NCBI GenBank assembly: GCA_036488875.1
Contig: DASXGW010000013.1
Location: 293,281 to 357,280, forward strand
Origin: Candidatus Baltobacteraceae bacterium
Lineage (GTDB): Bacteria > Vulcanimicrobiota > Vulcanimicrobiia > Vulcanimicrobiales > Vulcanimicrobiaceae
Direction: 5' to 3'
DNA: 64,000 nucleotides
The position numbers and the translations under genes were made by a program. Positions 9,361 through 17,770 of this stretch are shown here, in pieces. The notes below the pieces were generated by a model. It was not told the origin of the DNA. It saw nothing but the letters and a program-made list of their open reading frames with translations, and did no database searches. Numbering within the stretch: the first letter of the stretch is position 1; every line of letters begins with the position of its first letter.

Positions 9361-10401
9361 ATGATGCCAACGATAACCGCCGGCTTTCTGACGGCGCTCA
9401 TGCTCATCGGGGCGGCTCCCTCAGCGACCGCCGCACGCGACGGAAGCGGCGACTTCAACTTCCTCTTTGGGACCTGGCGCACGCACTATCGGTTGCTGCG
9501 TCATCGTCTGGTCAACAATCACGACTGGTACTCGTGCGAGGGCACGTCGGTGGTCCGGCCGTTCTGGAATGGCGACGCGAATCTGGAAGACGGCGATCTC
9601 AAGTGCGACCGTCGTTACGTCGGCGGGCTGACCTTACGGCTCTACGATCGCGCGACGCATCAGTGGCAGTTGTGGTGGGGTACGCGCAAGCTCGGCGTCG
9701 TTCCGCCCGACCAAGTCGGTCACTTCGACGAGAGCGGTGTAGGCAATTTCTACACCCCCGACGTTCAGGAGGGCAAGCACGTCATCGTGCGTTTTCAGTG
9801 GACGCATCCCGACGGTACTCCGCATTTCGAGCAAGCGTTTTCAGCCGACAACGGCAAGACGTGGGAAACGAACTGGACGACCGACTACGAGCGCGTCCCG
9901 GAAACGTCGAATGGCGTCTGGAACGGCGCGAAGCAAGCCGGAGACAACGGCTTCGCGTTCTTGATCGGCAGTTGGCGCACGCACTATCGCCGGCTGCTGC
10001 ATCCGCTCGCGAACGATCACACCTGGTACGACTGCGAGGGGGTGTCGGTCGTCCGGCCGTTTTGGACCGGTAGCGGGAATCTCGAGGACGGCAATATCCG
10101 CTGCCCTAAACAAACGATCGACAGCGTTACGCTCCGCGTCTACGATACGTCGACTAAGCAGTGGCAGCTGTGGTTCGGCACCAAGACCCTCGGCTTGCTG
10201 ACGCCGCCGCAGCTGGGTGCCTTCGACTCCCACGGTGTAGGCGTCTTTATCGCGCCCGATACGTGGCACGGCAAGCACGTCCTCGTGCGCTATCGCTGGA
10301 GCACCCGCGACGGACACCCGTATTTCGAGCAAGCCTTCTCGCAAGACCACGGCAAGTCGTGGGAAACGAACTGGACGACGGTGTATGATCGCGCATCGTA
10401 A
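9361..10401 (+). CDS. secreted protein with two tandem copies of a DUF1579-like domain
   Basis: A 346-residue protein with a Sec signal peptide (residues 1-24, ending PSATAA). The mature protein is a clean internal duplication: FNFLFGTWRTHYR...NLEDG...QLWWGTRKLG...EQAFSADNGKTWETNWT at about 30-180, and FAFLIGSWRTHYR...NLEDG...QLWFGTKTLG...EQAFSQDHGKSWETNWT at about 192-345. The pattern resembles DUF1579-type lipocalin-like barrels (W-x-x-x-x-R, G-N-x-x-D). The next gene, which overlaps it by 17 bases, holds a third copy. Function unknown; ligand or heme binding by analogy with barrel families is only a guess. Confidence 0.65.
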   Translation: MMPTITAGFLTALMLIGAAPSATAARDGSGDFNFLFGTWRTHYRLLRHRLVNNHDWYSCEGTSVVRPFWNGDANLEDGDLKCDRRYVGGLTLRLYDRATHQWQLWWGTRKLGVVPPDQVGHFDESGVGNFYTPDVQEGKHVIVRFQWTHPDGTPHFEQAFSADNGKTWETNWTTDYERVPETSNGVWNGAKQAGDNGFAFLIGSWRTHYRRLLHPLANDHTWYDCEGVSVVRPFWTGSGNLEDGNIRCPKQTIDSVTLRVYDTSTKQWQLWFGTKTLGLLTPPQLGAFDSHGVGVFIAPDTWHGKHVLVRYRWSTRDGHPYFEQAFSQDHGKSWETNWTTVYDRAS

Positions 10402-11461
10402 CGCAACCGGCGTCGTCGAGCTGCGGCAGTACACGCTGCAGCCCGGCCGGCGCGACGAGTTAATCGAGCTCTTCGAGCGTGAGTTCGTCGAGCCGCAGGA
10501 AGCCGCCGGCATGGAGCTCCTTGGAACGTTTCGCGACGCACGCGACCCGGATCGATTCGTTTGGCTGCGAGCGTTCCCCGACATGGAGTCGCGCAAGCAA
10601 TCGCTGGCGAACTTCTACGAGGGCCCCGTCTGGCAACAGCATCGCAATGCCGCCAACGCCACCATGCTCGACTCCGACAACGTCCTGCTGTTGCGGCCGC
10701 GTGGCAGCAGTAGTGTCGATACCACGCTCCGTCCGCCGCTGCTCGCCCTAACGTACCTCAACGGAGTTGAGCCAGACGTCGAAGCCATAGAACGCAAGGG
10801 CGGCGGGATCGTCGCGTCGTTTGAAACGGAAACGTCCGCGAACACCTACCCTCGCCTTCCGGTACGCGAGGACGTCCGCGCGATCGTGCTGCTCGTCTCC
10901 GGCATCGTTCCCGACGAGCTGCCGAACCGCGAGACTGCCGGCGTCGTCGAGCTCGTTCCCACCAAGCGATCCCGCATCCAACTCGCCTTTACCGGAAAGC
11001 CGCACGATTTCTGTTTCCTCAACGGCGAGTGGTCCGCAACGCACCGCAAGCTGCGCGAACGCCTGCGCAACTGTACGGAGTGGGAAACCTTTACCGCCGA
11101 ATGCCGGCACGATTCGTGGTGCGGCGGCGTCGTCAGCGTCGACGAGTTCGACTTTCCCGCGACGCAGTCGAAGGGGTGCAGCATTCGCAATCTCGACGTC
11201 GCCGCCCAACGCTGGACGATTCATTGGACGACCAGCCAAACCGGCAATCTCTTTTCACCCGTCCACGGCGGCTTTGACGGCGATCGCGGCGAGTTCTACG
11301 GTACGGACGTCGAAAACGGCACACCCGTACTCGCACGATTCGTGTGGTCGGGGCGCACGACCGGTGCGCCGCGATGGGAGCAGGCCTTCTCTACCGACGG
11401 CGGTAGTACGTGGGAGACGAACTGGACTATGGAGTTTTCAGAGCGTCGAGATTCGGAATGA
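10385..11461 (+). CDS. NIPSNAP-domain protein fused to a DUF1579-like domain
   Basis: A 358-residue protein without signal peptide; ATG 10385 lies inside the end of the preceding gene. Residues about 8-105 match a NIPSNAP ferredoxin-like domain (VELRQYTLQPGRRDELIELF, WLRAFPDMESRKQSL, FYEGPVW). A second, weaker NIPSNAP-like stretch follows to about 200. The C-terminal 150 residues (FCFLNGEWSATHRKL to EQAFSTDGGSTWETNWT) are the third copy of the domain duplicated in 9361-10401. The lack of a signal peptide means the same domain works on both sides of the membrane, or that this protein is cytosolic. Confidence 0.7.
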   Translation: MIAHRNATGVVELRQYTLQPGRRDELIELFEREFVEPQEAAGMELLGTFRDARDPDRFVWLRAFPDMESRKQSLANFYEGPVWQQHRNAANATMLDSDNVLLLRPRGSSSVDTTLRPPLLALTYLNGVEPDVEAIERKGGGIVASFETETSANTYPRLPVREDVRAIVLLVSGIVPDELPNRETAGVVELVPTKRSRIQLAFTGKPHDFCFLNGEWSATHRKLRERLRNCTEWETFTAECRHDSWCGGVVSVDEFDFPATQSKGCSIRNLDVAAQRWTIHWTTSQTGNLFSPVHGGFDGDRGEFYGTDVENGTPVLARFVWSGRTTGAPRWEQAFSTDGGSTWETNWTMEFSERRDSE

Positions 11462-12050
11462 CGCATGCGGCGAGCGCCAGCGCTTCAGGCGTGGGCGGGA
11501 ACTCGCGATTGGGAATCGCGATCACGCGCAAGCCCGCGGCGTGAGCCGCGCGGATCCCGTTTGTGGAGTCTTCGACGGCTTCGCTGCTCCCGGCGTCGGC
11601 GTGCATGAGCTCGAGCGCGCGCAGGTAGACGTCGGGTTCCGGCTTTCCGCGTGCGACGTCGTCGGCTGAGACGACGGCTTCAAAGAAGCGCGTCCATCCC
11701 GTGCTTGCAAGCACGGTCTCGGCAACCGGCCGCGCTGCCGACGTGGCCAGACCGAGACGAAAGTCTCGGGAAGCGCGATCGAGCGCCGCCTGCGCTCCCG
11801 GCAGAATCGGGACGTTGGCGCGCAAGGCGGCGACGATGCCGTCGACGACCAGTCGCGCGATCTCGTGGGGCGGCAGCGCGACGCCGAGATCGTCGCGAAT
11901 GTACTCCGCCCATTGGGCGGTTCGCATGCCGATCATCGTCGCTTGCGCGCCGTCGTGCCACCGGCCGCCGTGCGCGACGACGAAGTCGCGCCGCACGTCC
12001 CGCCAGACTTGCTCCGTCTCGACGAGCGTTCCGTCGAGGTCGAAGATCAT
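11427..12050 (-). CDS. HAD-superfamily hydrolase (phosphatase/phosphomutase-like)
   Basis: A 207-residue HAD phosphohydrolase of the beta-phosphoglucomutase/phosphoglycolate phosphatase type. Motif I is FDLDGTLVETE at the extreme N-terminus, motif II LATSAARP, motif III the GKPEPDVY lysine and motif IV VEDSTNGIRAAHAAG; an alpha-helical cap lies between I and II. The substrate is uncertain. It starts eight bases after the RsbW-like gene, so the two are co-transcribed. Its last 35 bases overlap the convergent NIPSNAP gene. Confidence 0.85.
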   Translation of the reverse strand: MIFDLDGTLVETEQVWRDVRRDFVVAHGGRWHDGAQATMIGMRTAQWAEYIRDDLGVALPPHEIARLVVDGIVAALRANVPILPGAQAALDRASRDFRLGLATSAARPVAETVLASTGWTRFFEAVVSADDVARGKPEPDVYLRALELMHADAGSSEAVEDSTNGIRAAHAAGLRVIAIPNREFPPTPEALALAACVIPNLDALKTP

Positions 12051-12057
12051 GCAGGGC

Positions 12058-12579
12058 TTACGTTCTACGAACTCGATTGGTGACCACTTCGAGCGGCGTC
12101 AACATCCGGCGTGTGAATTCGCGAAACGCGCGTCGTTTCGATTGGCGGCGAACGTTGTTGCGAAAGACGTAATCGTCCTCGCGCAGCTCCTTGTGTAAGC
12201 GCACCCGGCGTCCGTCGTCGAAGAACTCGACGCCATCCGAGAGCGAGTGCATCAAATGCAGGCCGAAACCGCGGTTGCCGGAGCCTTGATTGAGGTCGCG
12301 CAGCCGGGGCTCGAAGCCGCTTCCACGATCGGAGACTTCGATGATGACTTTCGTACCGTCGTGCCAGCAGCTCAACGTCATGATGGATCCGCCGCCGTGT
12401 TCGGCGCTATTCGCGAGTGCCTCTCCGACGGCGTACTCGACGTCGGCGAGCGTTCCGTGCGAAAGCCAGCGCGAAACCCAGTCCAGCAGAAGATGGCGCG
12501 CAAATGAAGCAGCCGGTCGCGTGCGCGGCAATGCGACCTGCCAGCGATTTCGCTTCTGCTCCCTCACTCGTGCGTTCAC
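12058..12579 (-). CDS. RsbW-like anti-sigma/serine-protein kinase (HATPase_c_2)
   Basis: A 173-residue ATPase/kinase of the GHKL superfamily. The N box is VGEALANSAEHGG, the G1 box VSDRGSGFEPR and the G2 box GNRGFGLHLMHSL. The single-domain architecture is that of RsbW/SpoIIAB kinases, which bind a sigma factor and phosphorylate a STAS antagonist. The start is a GTG (12579); later starts are possible. STAS proteins that could be partners are encoded at 27789-28142 and 34211-34570. The C-terminal basic tail (RRQSKRRAFREFTRRML) is longer than usual. Confidence 0.8.
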   Translation of the reverse strand: MNARVREQKRNRWQVALPRTRPAASFARHLLLDWVSRWLSHGTLADVEYAVGEALANSAEHGGGSIMTLSCWHDGTKVIIEVSDRGSGFEPRLRDLNQGSGNRGFGLHLMHSLSDGVEFFDDGRRVRLHKELREDDYVFRNNVRRQSKRRAFREFTRRMLTPLEVVTNRVRRT

Positions 12580-12656
12580 AACTACGCCTCAATCTTCCCC
12601 GAGCGATCGCGCGCCCAATCCCAGCGCGGGCTCAGACTTTCCAACTGCCGAACATA

Positions 12657-12938
12657 ATGCTAGGCTGGATGCAGGTGGAATCTAGAGAAAAGATTGACGC
12701 CATCTATAAGCTGCGCGAAGCAGCCGAACAGAAGGCGCGCGCCGAGCGCGACGTCGACGAAGCTCCAACGCCCCAGGCACGCGACGCACTGCTCGAGGCG
12801 CAGATGGAACTCGAGAAAACCACGTATCGCGCCATCAAGGTGTGTCACGAATGCGGCCACGAGCACGGCGAGGACGAGCCGCACGGGACGGCCGACAACG
12901 TCGTGGAATTCCGGCGTCCCGAAGCCGGCTCCGACTAG
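12657..12938 (+). CDS. small protein with CxxC/His-rich tail
   Basis: A 93-residue soluble protein. Two starts are possible, ATG 12657 or ATG 12669 (MQVESREK). Residues about 10-55 are a charged helix with coiled-coil character (REAAEQKARAERDVDEA). After it comes a CHECGHEHGEDEPHG cluster, which could bind a metal as half of a zinc ribbon. No family recognised. It is divergent from the RsbW-like gene. Confidence 0.5.
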   Translation: MLGWMQVESREKIDAIYKLREAAEQKARAERDVDEAPTPQARDALLEAQMELEKTTYRAIKVCHECGHEHGEDEPHGTADNVVEFRRPEAGSD

Positions 12939-12959
12939 CTTCTAGCCCGTGGACCAATT

Positions 12960-13706
12960 TTATAATGTGGGCAAGTCCTTGCTCGTTAGCTTTGCATAGC
13001 GCGCCGCGGCACCGTTTTGCTCGCGCTGCGCCGCGATTTGCGCTTTCTGCGCGCCCAGGGATGAAGCCAGCCCGCCCAGGCCTGCCGACAGACCGGCGTT
13101 CTTTCCCGGCCACTGGCTGCGCGCAACGAACGCGACCCCCGGATAGAGTGAGTGCAATTCGGGAACCGCGCTATTCTCGCGTTCGACGCGCATCAGCACG
13201 CCGGCGAGCCGATCGACGTCGCCGAAGGCATAGCCGTTGATCGCCGGTCCGCTGAGCTCGAAAAAGGCATTCTGCGCGTGGAAGAGTTCGAACCCGGTAT
13301 CGCCGATGGAACCCAAACGCTTTTCGTCGGCGAGCATCCCGAACAGCCGGCCGCGATACTGCGCCGTGTAGAACCAGTAGACGGCCTCGTTGCGATAGCC
13401 CAAGTCGTACAGGCGAATCGCGCCGACATAGAGCTCGTAGAAGCGCAGGGACGACCAGTGCTGCTTCATGCGCCGAATCGTCGCAACGACGTCGCGTTCG
13501 TCGTGCGACGCCAATCCTGCGCTGTACTGGCCTACCCGCACGATTGGTCCGGCCGAGTTATAGAACGGCGTCACGTAAATCGCGATGTGATCGGTTGCAT
13601 CTTTTGATGCGGCCTGCGGATTTTGCTGCGCGTCGCGAGCGGCACCGCAGGCGGGCAGCGAAGACAGGGCCATTAGGCACATAAAACCAGCAATGAACGT
13701 TCGCAT
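12960..13706 (-). CDS. hypothetical lipoprotein
   Basis: A 248-residue protein. I chose the ATG at 13706, which is preceded by GGAGG and gives a lipoprotein signal with Cys20 (LSSLPAC); longer reading frames have no signal peptide. The mature part includes a helical region with Tyr/Trp-rich pairs (YELYVGAIRLYDLGYRNEAVYWFYTAQYRG) that looks TPR-like, and a C-terminal helix rich in Gln/Ala. Function unknown; it may be an envelope scaffold. Confidence 0.65.
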   Translation of the reverse strand: MRTFIAGFMCLMALSSLPACGAARDAQQNPQAASKDATDHIAIYVTPFYNSAGPIVRVGQYSAGLASHDERDVVATIRRMKQHWSSLRFYELYVGAIRLYDLGYRNEAVYWFYTAQYRGRLFGMLADEKRLGSIGDTGFELFHAQNAFFELSGPAINGYAFGDVDRLAGVLMRVERENSAVPELHSLYPGVAFVARSQWPGKNAGLSAGLGGLASSLGAQKAQIAAQREQNGAAARYAKLTSKDLPTL

Positions 13707-13816
13707 CGGTTCGAGTTCCTCCGAGTGTAGCCGCCTCGAGCATGGCGCTTCACCCGTCCCCAAACCGTCCAATTGGGGTCAGCCGCCTCCCAACCCGGCT
13801 CGCTAAGCTGCCAAGT

Positions 13817-14527
13817 ATGCCCAAGTTCCTATTTGCTTTACTTGTAGGCATGGCGGCGGCGCTGGCCGCGTGCGGGCGACAGGTAACGCCGAACCCGCCT
13901 AATCTGGGCGCCGGCGGCGCGAATCCCGGCTTCATGACGATCAAATTCGACGTGGCGGCGCCATTCAATTTTTCGACATATCGGTACTGGATCGTCTTCA
14001 ACACTAGCGGCAGCGGCATATCGCCGCTGACGAATCCCCAACAAAATAACTGGACTGCGTTCTCCGACGCAGTCCTGGCGGGTGGCGCAAACGGAGCTAC
14101 GGCGGCGCAGGCCGTGCAGTGGAGGAAGAGCACGACGGTCGTCAGTTCGCCGTACCCGCTGTTTTTGGGAACGACGCCGCAGCAGCTGGAGTACCTCCCA
14201 AACAGCAACGGTACCGGAACGGAGTTCACCATAACGGTCTCGCGGTCGCTGTTTCGTAACTCCACGCCGTCGCCGTATGCGAAGACCTGGCTGTTCAACG
14301 CGTTCGTTACGCAGGCCAATGCGCAAGGCCAGATGATCTTCGTCGATTCGATGGGCGTCGGCGGCGCAACCGACACGACGTGGGTATCGCCTCCGCTGCC
14401 CATCTGTACGAACTTCAACAACCCTTACTACAAGAACGTCGACATCAATCCGCCGAGCGATCCCGCCGCGCAAATCGTCAGCGTCGAGATTGCCAATAAC
14501 GGAGCGAGTCTAGCCTGTCCGCCCTAG
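13817..14527 (+). CDS. hypothetical lipoprotein
   Basis: A 236-residue protein starting at ATG 13817, with lipobox LAAC (Cys19). The mature region is beta-rich with many Asn/Thr/Pro residues (MTIKFDVAAPFNFSTYRYWIVFNTSG) and three more cysteines near the C-terminus. I recognise no domain. It is divergent from 12960-13706 and convergent, with a five-base gap, with the next gene. Confidence 0.6.
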   Translation: MPKFLFALLVGMAAALAACGRQVTPNPPNLGAGGANPGFMTIKFDVAAPFNFSTYRYWIVFNTSGSGISPLTNPQQNNWTAFSDAVLAGGANGATAAQAVQWRKSTTVVSSPYPLFLGTTPQQLEYLPNSNGTGTEFTITVSRSLFRNSTPSPYAKTWLFNAFVTQANAQGQMIFVDSMGVGGATDTTWVSPPLPICTNFNNPYYKNVDINPPSDPAAQIVSVEIANNGASLACPP

Positions 14528-14532
14528 CGGCG

Positions 14533-15075
14533 CTACATCGGCGGCTTGATGTCCGTGACGCCGTTAAAGTTCGACCACACGATCGTCGTGCCGCCGTCGA
14601 GCATCTTCACCGGAAGCCCGTTTGCAATCCACACGTCCGTAGCGCTCGCATTACACACCACGTGGTATTTGTGCGCGGGCACCCCGTTGGCGGTGGACAT
14701 TCCATTGTCGCTCATTCGACATTCGCTGAGGATGCTTTTTTGGAACTCGCTTCCGCGAGCGAGGGCCATCTGTGTTTTCACCGAGTTCGCTCCGGCAGGA
14801 TAGGCGTGCCAACTGCCGCCCATATTCACCCACGTGTTGGACCCGATCATGACGAACTGGATCCCTTGGGAGGTAGTGCCGCGGACCTTGTTCGGTTCGA
14901 CCATGTCGACCGAAAAGGTATCGCCATTGGTCGTGATGGTTGCGTGCACCGATTTTTGGGCGCCGAAGTTTTGTGCTGCCGCCAGCACGTCGCCTTTGGC
15001 GTCGGCGCGAGCGATGGCCGTACATAGCGAAGCGGTCAAGAGAACGGACGGCAGAACCGCAAAGGGGTTGCGCAT
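14533..15075 (-). CDS. periplasmic LolA/LppX-like protein
   Basis: A 180-residue secreted protein with a signal peptide ending near AIARADA. The mature part has the half-barrel pattern of LolA/LppX/DUF-type lipid-binding proteins: SVHATITTNGDTFSVDMVEPNKVRG, then IGSNTWVNMGGSWHAYP, VPAHKYHVVCNASATDVWIANG, and GLPVKMLDGGTTIVWSNFN. Lipid or lipoprotein carriage is inferred from this pattern only. It lies 15 bases after the membrane protein gene 15091-15630 and is probably co-transcribed with it. Confidence 0.55.
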   Translation of the reverse strand: MRNPFAVLPSVLLTASLCTAIARADAKGDVLAAAQNFGAQKSVHATITTNGDTFSVDMVEPNKVRGTTSQGIQFVMIGSNTWVNMGGSWHAYPAGANSVKTQMALARGSEFQKSILSECRMSDNGMSTANGVPAHKYHVVCNASATDVWIANGLPVKMLDGGTTIVWSNFNGVTDIKPPM

Positions 15076-15090
15076 GTTGATGCTCCTTCC

Positions 15091-15630
15091 TTAATCCTTG
15101 AGACTTCTTATCGCGAGATAGGTGACGACGTCCCACGCATTGCGAATTCCGGTGAAGAGGAGCAGCAGTACTCCTCCTGCGATTGCGAAAAGCGCCTGCA
15201 GCGCGGCGTGCGGCAGCGCGATCGCGCCGCCGAGAATCGTCAAATACGACAGCAGTGGGACGAAGTTGTACCAGATCCAGTCTTCGGCGTCGGGTACGTA
15301 CGTGTCGGAGCCAAGACGCAGCGTCCGCAGTACGACACGTAACATAAACGCGACGCCGTAGACTCCGCACAGGCCGACGAGAACCGCGACCCCGCCGTAC
15401 GCGCGCCACGGTACGATGAAAACGGCGGCAACGTACAGCGCAGCCCCGAAATGAATCACGATGGGCGTCGTAAAGGTCGCGAGCCCTTCTTCGTCGGGCA
15501 GCGTCGTGCGACTGTCGCGCACGAGCGTGATCACGACGAACACGAGGCCGGTGAGCGTCGCCGCCGACGTCGCTATCATGACATAAAACGTCGACCAAGC
15601 GCTTAGTTGCGAAGAAACGCTTTCGCCCAT
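15091..15630 (-). CDS. integral membrane protein, five helices
   Basis: A 179-residue protein with about five transmembrane helices (residues about 15-38, 55-75, 80-102, 123-143, 145-165). An acidic loop (RTTLPDEEG) follows the first helix. No recognised family. Its ATG at 15630 shares one base with the stop of the amine oxidase gene (TAATG), so translation is coupled to it. Confidence 0.6.
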   Translation of the reverse strand: MGESVSSQLSAWSTFYVMIATSAATLTGLVFVVITLVRDSRTTLPDEEGLATFTTPIVIHFGAALYVAAVFIVPWRAYGGVAVLVGLCGVYGVAFMLRVVLRTLRLGSDTYVPDAEDWIWYNFVPLLSYLTILGGAIALPHAALQALFAIAGGVLLLLFTGIRNAWDVVTYLAIRSLKD

Positions 15631-16898
15631 TACGTCCGCTTGGCGGCCAACGTTGCGGTTGCCTCTGCTGCCGCGCGTTCTCCGGAACCCAAAGCGCCAT
15701 TGACGGTGCCGCCTTGGCCGTTAGTCGAGGTGGCTTCGCCCGCAAAAAAAAGCGCATCCTCGAGCGGTTCCGCCAAGGCCGCACGCGCGTGCGCGCCGCC
15801 GACGCGCACGTAGCTGTAAGCGCCGCGGGCAAACGGGTCCTTCGCCCAATCGTGGACGGCCGCGCCTTCGAGTTCGACGAACGCATCGACGCCAAACATC
15901 TCGCCAAAATTGCGCGCGGCGAGCTCGACGAGGCGGCTCTCGGCGATACCCTGCAGCGCGTCGGCTTTGGGCCCTCCGGCCCACGCGACGATCAGCCGGC
16001 TGCGTTCGGGCACCTGCGTCCAATACGCAACGAACGGCGTGTCGATCCCGCGGAAGAAGCCGCTGTCTCGATAGCGTCCGCCGTCGGCGCGTTCCCAAAA
16101 CGCCGTGCGAAACCACATCGCAACTTTCACCACGTTTCCCGACTCGATGTAGCGCAGCGCGTCGTCCTTTGCGGCGGGAAGCGGCGGATCGAAGTCGATC
16201 GCGTTCACGAGGCCGGCCGGAACGGTCACGATCGCCGCGCGCGCACGCAGCCCGTCAACGGTTACCTCACCGCGTCGCCAGGAGACGCGCCGCACGAGCG
16301 TAGATAGTCGCACCTCGACTTTGTGCGTCTCACAAGCGCGCTGCAAATACGCGAACATCGGTGCATAACCGCCGCGTGGCCGCGCGGCGGTTTCGTCCGT
16401 GCCTGACGTCCACTCCTGCGCGATGCTGCGCACGCTTGCGATCGCGGGATCGGCCGCATCGAATCCCTCGACGAACGCGCGCGCCGATTCGACGTCTTCG
16501 CGCATCGAGGCGTCGCCGGCGAACTGCGCCAAAAACTCGTCGACGGTGCGATCGGGATCGATGTCTGCCGCGCGCTCGAAGATCGCCGCCCACGATCCGA
16601 AGTCGTCGCTGTCGCGCTCGAGCCGCCCGTTCCGAAAGCTCCAGGACTCGTCGGCAAGCGGCTGCGGGCCGGACCCGGCGGCGCGCAGGAGCTCGAACGT
16701 CTCCGCGGCGGAACCATGAATGAACTCCGCACCCAACTCCGCCGGCGTCGACCCGCCGGGCACGTTTTTCCACAGGACGCGGCCGCCCATGCGATCGCGC
16801 GCTTCCAGCACGATCGCGCGCAGCGATCGTTCGCCGAGCTTACGCGCCGCGTTGAGCCCGGCCGCGCCGGCGCCGATAACGATGACGTCGGTATCCAT
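15630..16898 (-). CDS. flavin monoamine oxidase family protein
   Basis: A 422-residue FAD enzyme starting at the MDTDVIV methionine (16898). The dinucleotide-binding motif is VIVIGAGAAGLNAARKL, followed by VLEARDRMGGRV. The second FAD motif is at the C-terminus (DALFFAGEATSTNGQGGTVNGALGSG). The middle region contains GGYAPMFAYL and RAAIVTVPAG, typical of amine oxidases, spermidine oxidases and related desaturases. The substrate amine is unknown. It is cytosolic by sequence and sits in a reverse-strand run with the glycosylase upstream. Confidence 0.88.
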   Translation of the reverse strand: MDTDVIVIGAGAAGLNAARKLGERSLRAIVLEARDRMGGRVLWKNVPGGSTPAELGAEFIHGSAAETFELLRAAGSGPQPLADESWSFRNGRLERDSDDFGSWAAIFERAADIDPDRTVDEFLAQFAGDASMREDVESARAFVEGFDAADPAIASVRSIAQEWTSGTDETAARPRGGYAPMFAYLQRACETHKVEVRLSTLVRRVSWRRGEVTVDGLRARAAIVTVPAGLVNAIDFDPPLPAAKDDALRYIESGNVVKVAMWFRTAFWERADGGRYRDSGFFRGIDTPFVAYWTQVPERSRLIVAWAGGPKADALQGIAESRLVELAARNFGEMFGVDAFVELEGAAVHDWAKDPFARGAYSYVRVGGAHARAALAEPLEDALFFAGEATSTNGQGGTVNGALGSGERAAAEATATLAAKRT

Positions 16899-16905
16899 GG
16901 CGGTA

Positions 16906-17766
16906 TTATCCACGTTTGAGCAATCGGGATAACGCGCGGTCGGCAAGCAGCTTGCCGCCGGTCTGACACTGCGGGCAATAGTTGGTTTCGTTGTCGGCGT
17001 AACGGATGCGCGCCACCGGCTCTCCACAGATGGGACACGGTTCGCGGTATCGGCCGTGCACCGCCATGCCTTCGCGAAACGCGGTAACGCCGGTCGGGAA
17101 CCCCGATTTCGTCTCGGCCCGGAAACGATCGATCCACAGGTGCAGCGTCGCCTGCGTCGCGTCGTATAAGCGCCGCCACTGTTCGTCGTCGAGCTTTTGC
17201 GTCATCGCGATCGGCGACAGCTTGGCCGCGTGAAGAATTTCGTCGGAGTACGCGTTGCCGATGCCGCTGATGATATGCGGGTCCGTGAGCGTGCGTTTGA
17301 GTGTGTGGTTCTCGGCCGAAAGCGCCGTCCGAAACGTCGTGAAATCGACGTCGAGCGGCTCGATGCCGCCGGGATCGATCGCTGCTAGCGCCGCTTCGCC
17401 GCGTACGACGTGCATCGACGCGCGTCGCTTGGCTCCGGCTTCGGTCAGCACCAGCGTGCCGTTTCCAAACGTCAGCGACGCCAGCGTCGTTCGATTTGCG
17501 GCGAGATTCGCACTCAAACCTCGCCACTGCAGCCGCCCCGCTATCATGAGGTGAATCACGATCCAAAGGTCGTCGTCGAATCCGATGGCGATTCGTTTGC
17601 CGATGCGACGCAGCTCGCGTACGTTACGTCCCACCAGTGCGGAGATCGGCGGATCGATCGTGCGCAGCACGAACGGCTTGGCGATCGCGACCCCGGTCAG
17701 CGTCTGACCGGCGATTCGTTCCTGCAGTGCGGTAATGTACGCCGCAATATCGGGCAGCTCGGGCAC
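16906..17766 (-). CDS. Fpg/Nei family DNA glycosylase
   Basis: A 286-residue base-excision repair enzyme. Pro2 and Glu3 (MPELPD) are the catalytic N-terminus, and Lys57 (RRIGKRIAI) matches the conserved beta-strand lysine. The H2TH region includes HTLKRTLTDPHIISGIGNAYSDEIL. The zinc finger is Cys244-x2-Cys247...Cys264-x2-Cys267. The TEAGAKRRASMH segment and the extended QTGGKLLADRALSRLLK tail are typical of a bacterial Fpg/Nei subfamily distinct from classical MutM, so specificity for 8-oxoguanine is not assured. Confidence 0.88.
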   Translation of the reverse strand: MPELPDIAAYITALQERIAGQTLTGVAIAKPFVLRTIDPPISALVGRNVRELRRIGKRIAIGFDDDLWIVIHLMIAGRLQWRGLSANLAANRTTLASLTFGNGTLVLTEAGAKRRASMHVVRGEAALAAIDPGGIEPLDVDFTTFRTALSAENHTLKRTLTDPHIISGIGNAYSDEILHAAKLSPIAMTQKLDDEQWRRLYDATQATLHLWIDRFRAETKSGFPTGVTAFREGMAVHGRYREPCPICGEPVARIRYADNETNYCPQCQTGGKLLADRALSRLLKRG

Positions 17767-17770
17767 GAAG

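Noticed and set aside
16262-17566. 434-codon open frame opposite amine oxidase and glycosylase genes, same strand in another frame
   Set aside because: Spans two well-supported genes, composition dominated by Arg/Ala, no domain; shadow frame.
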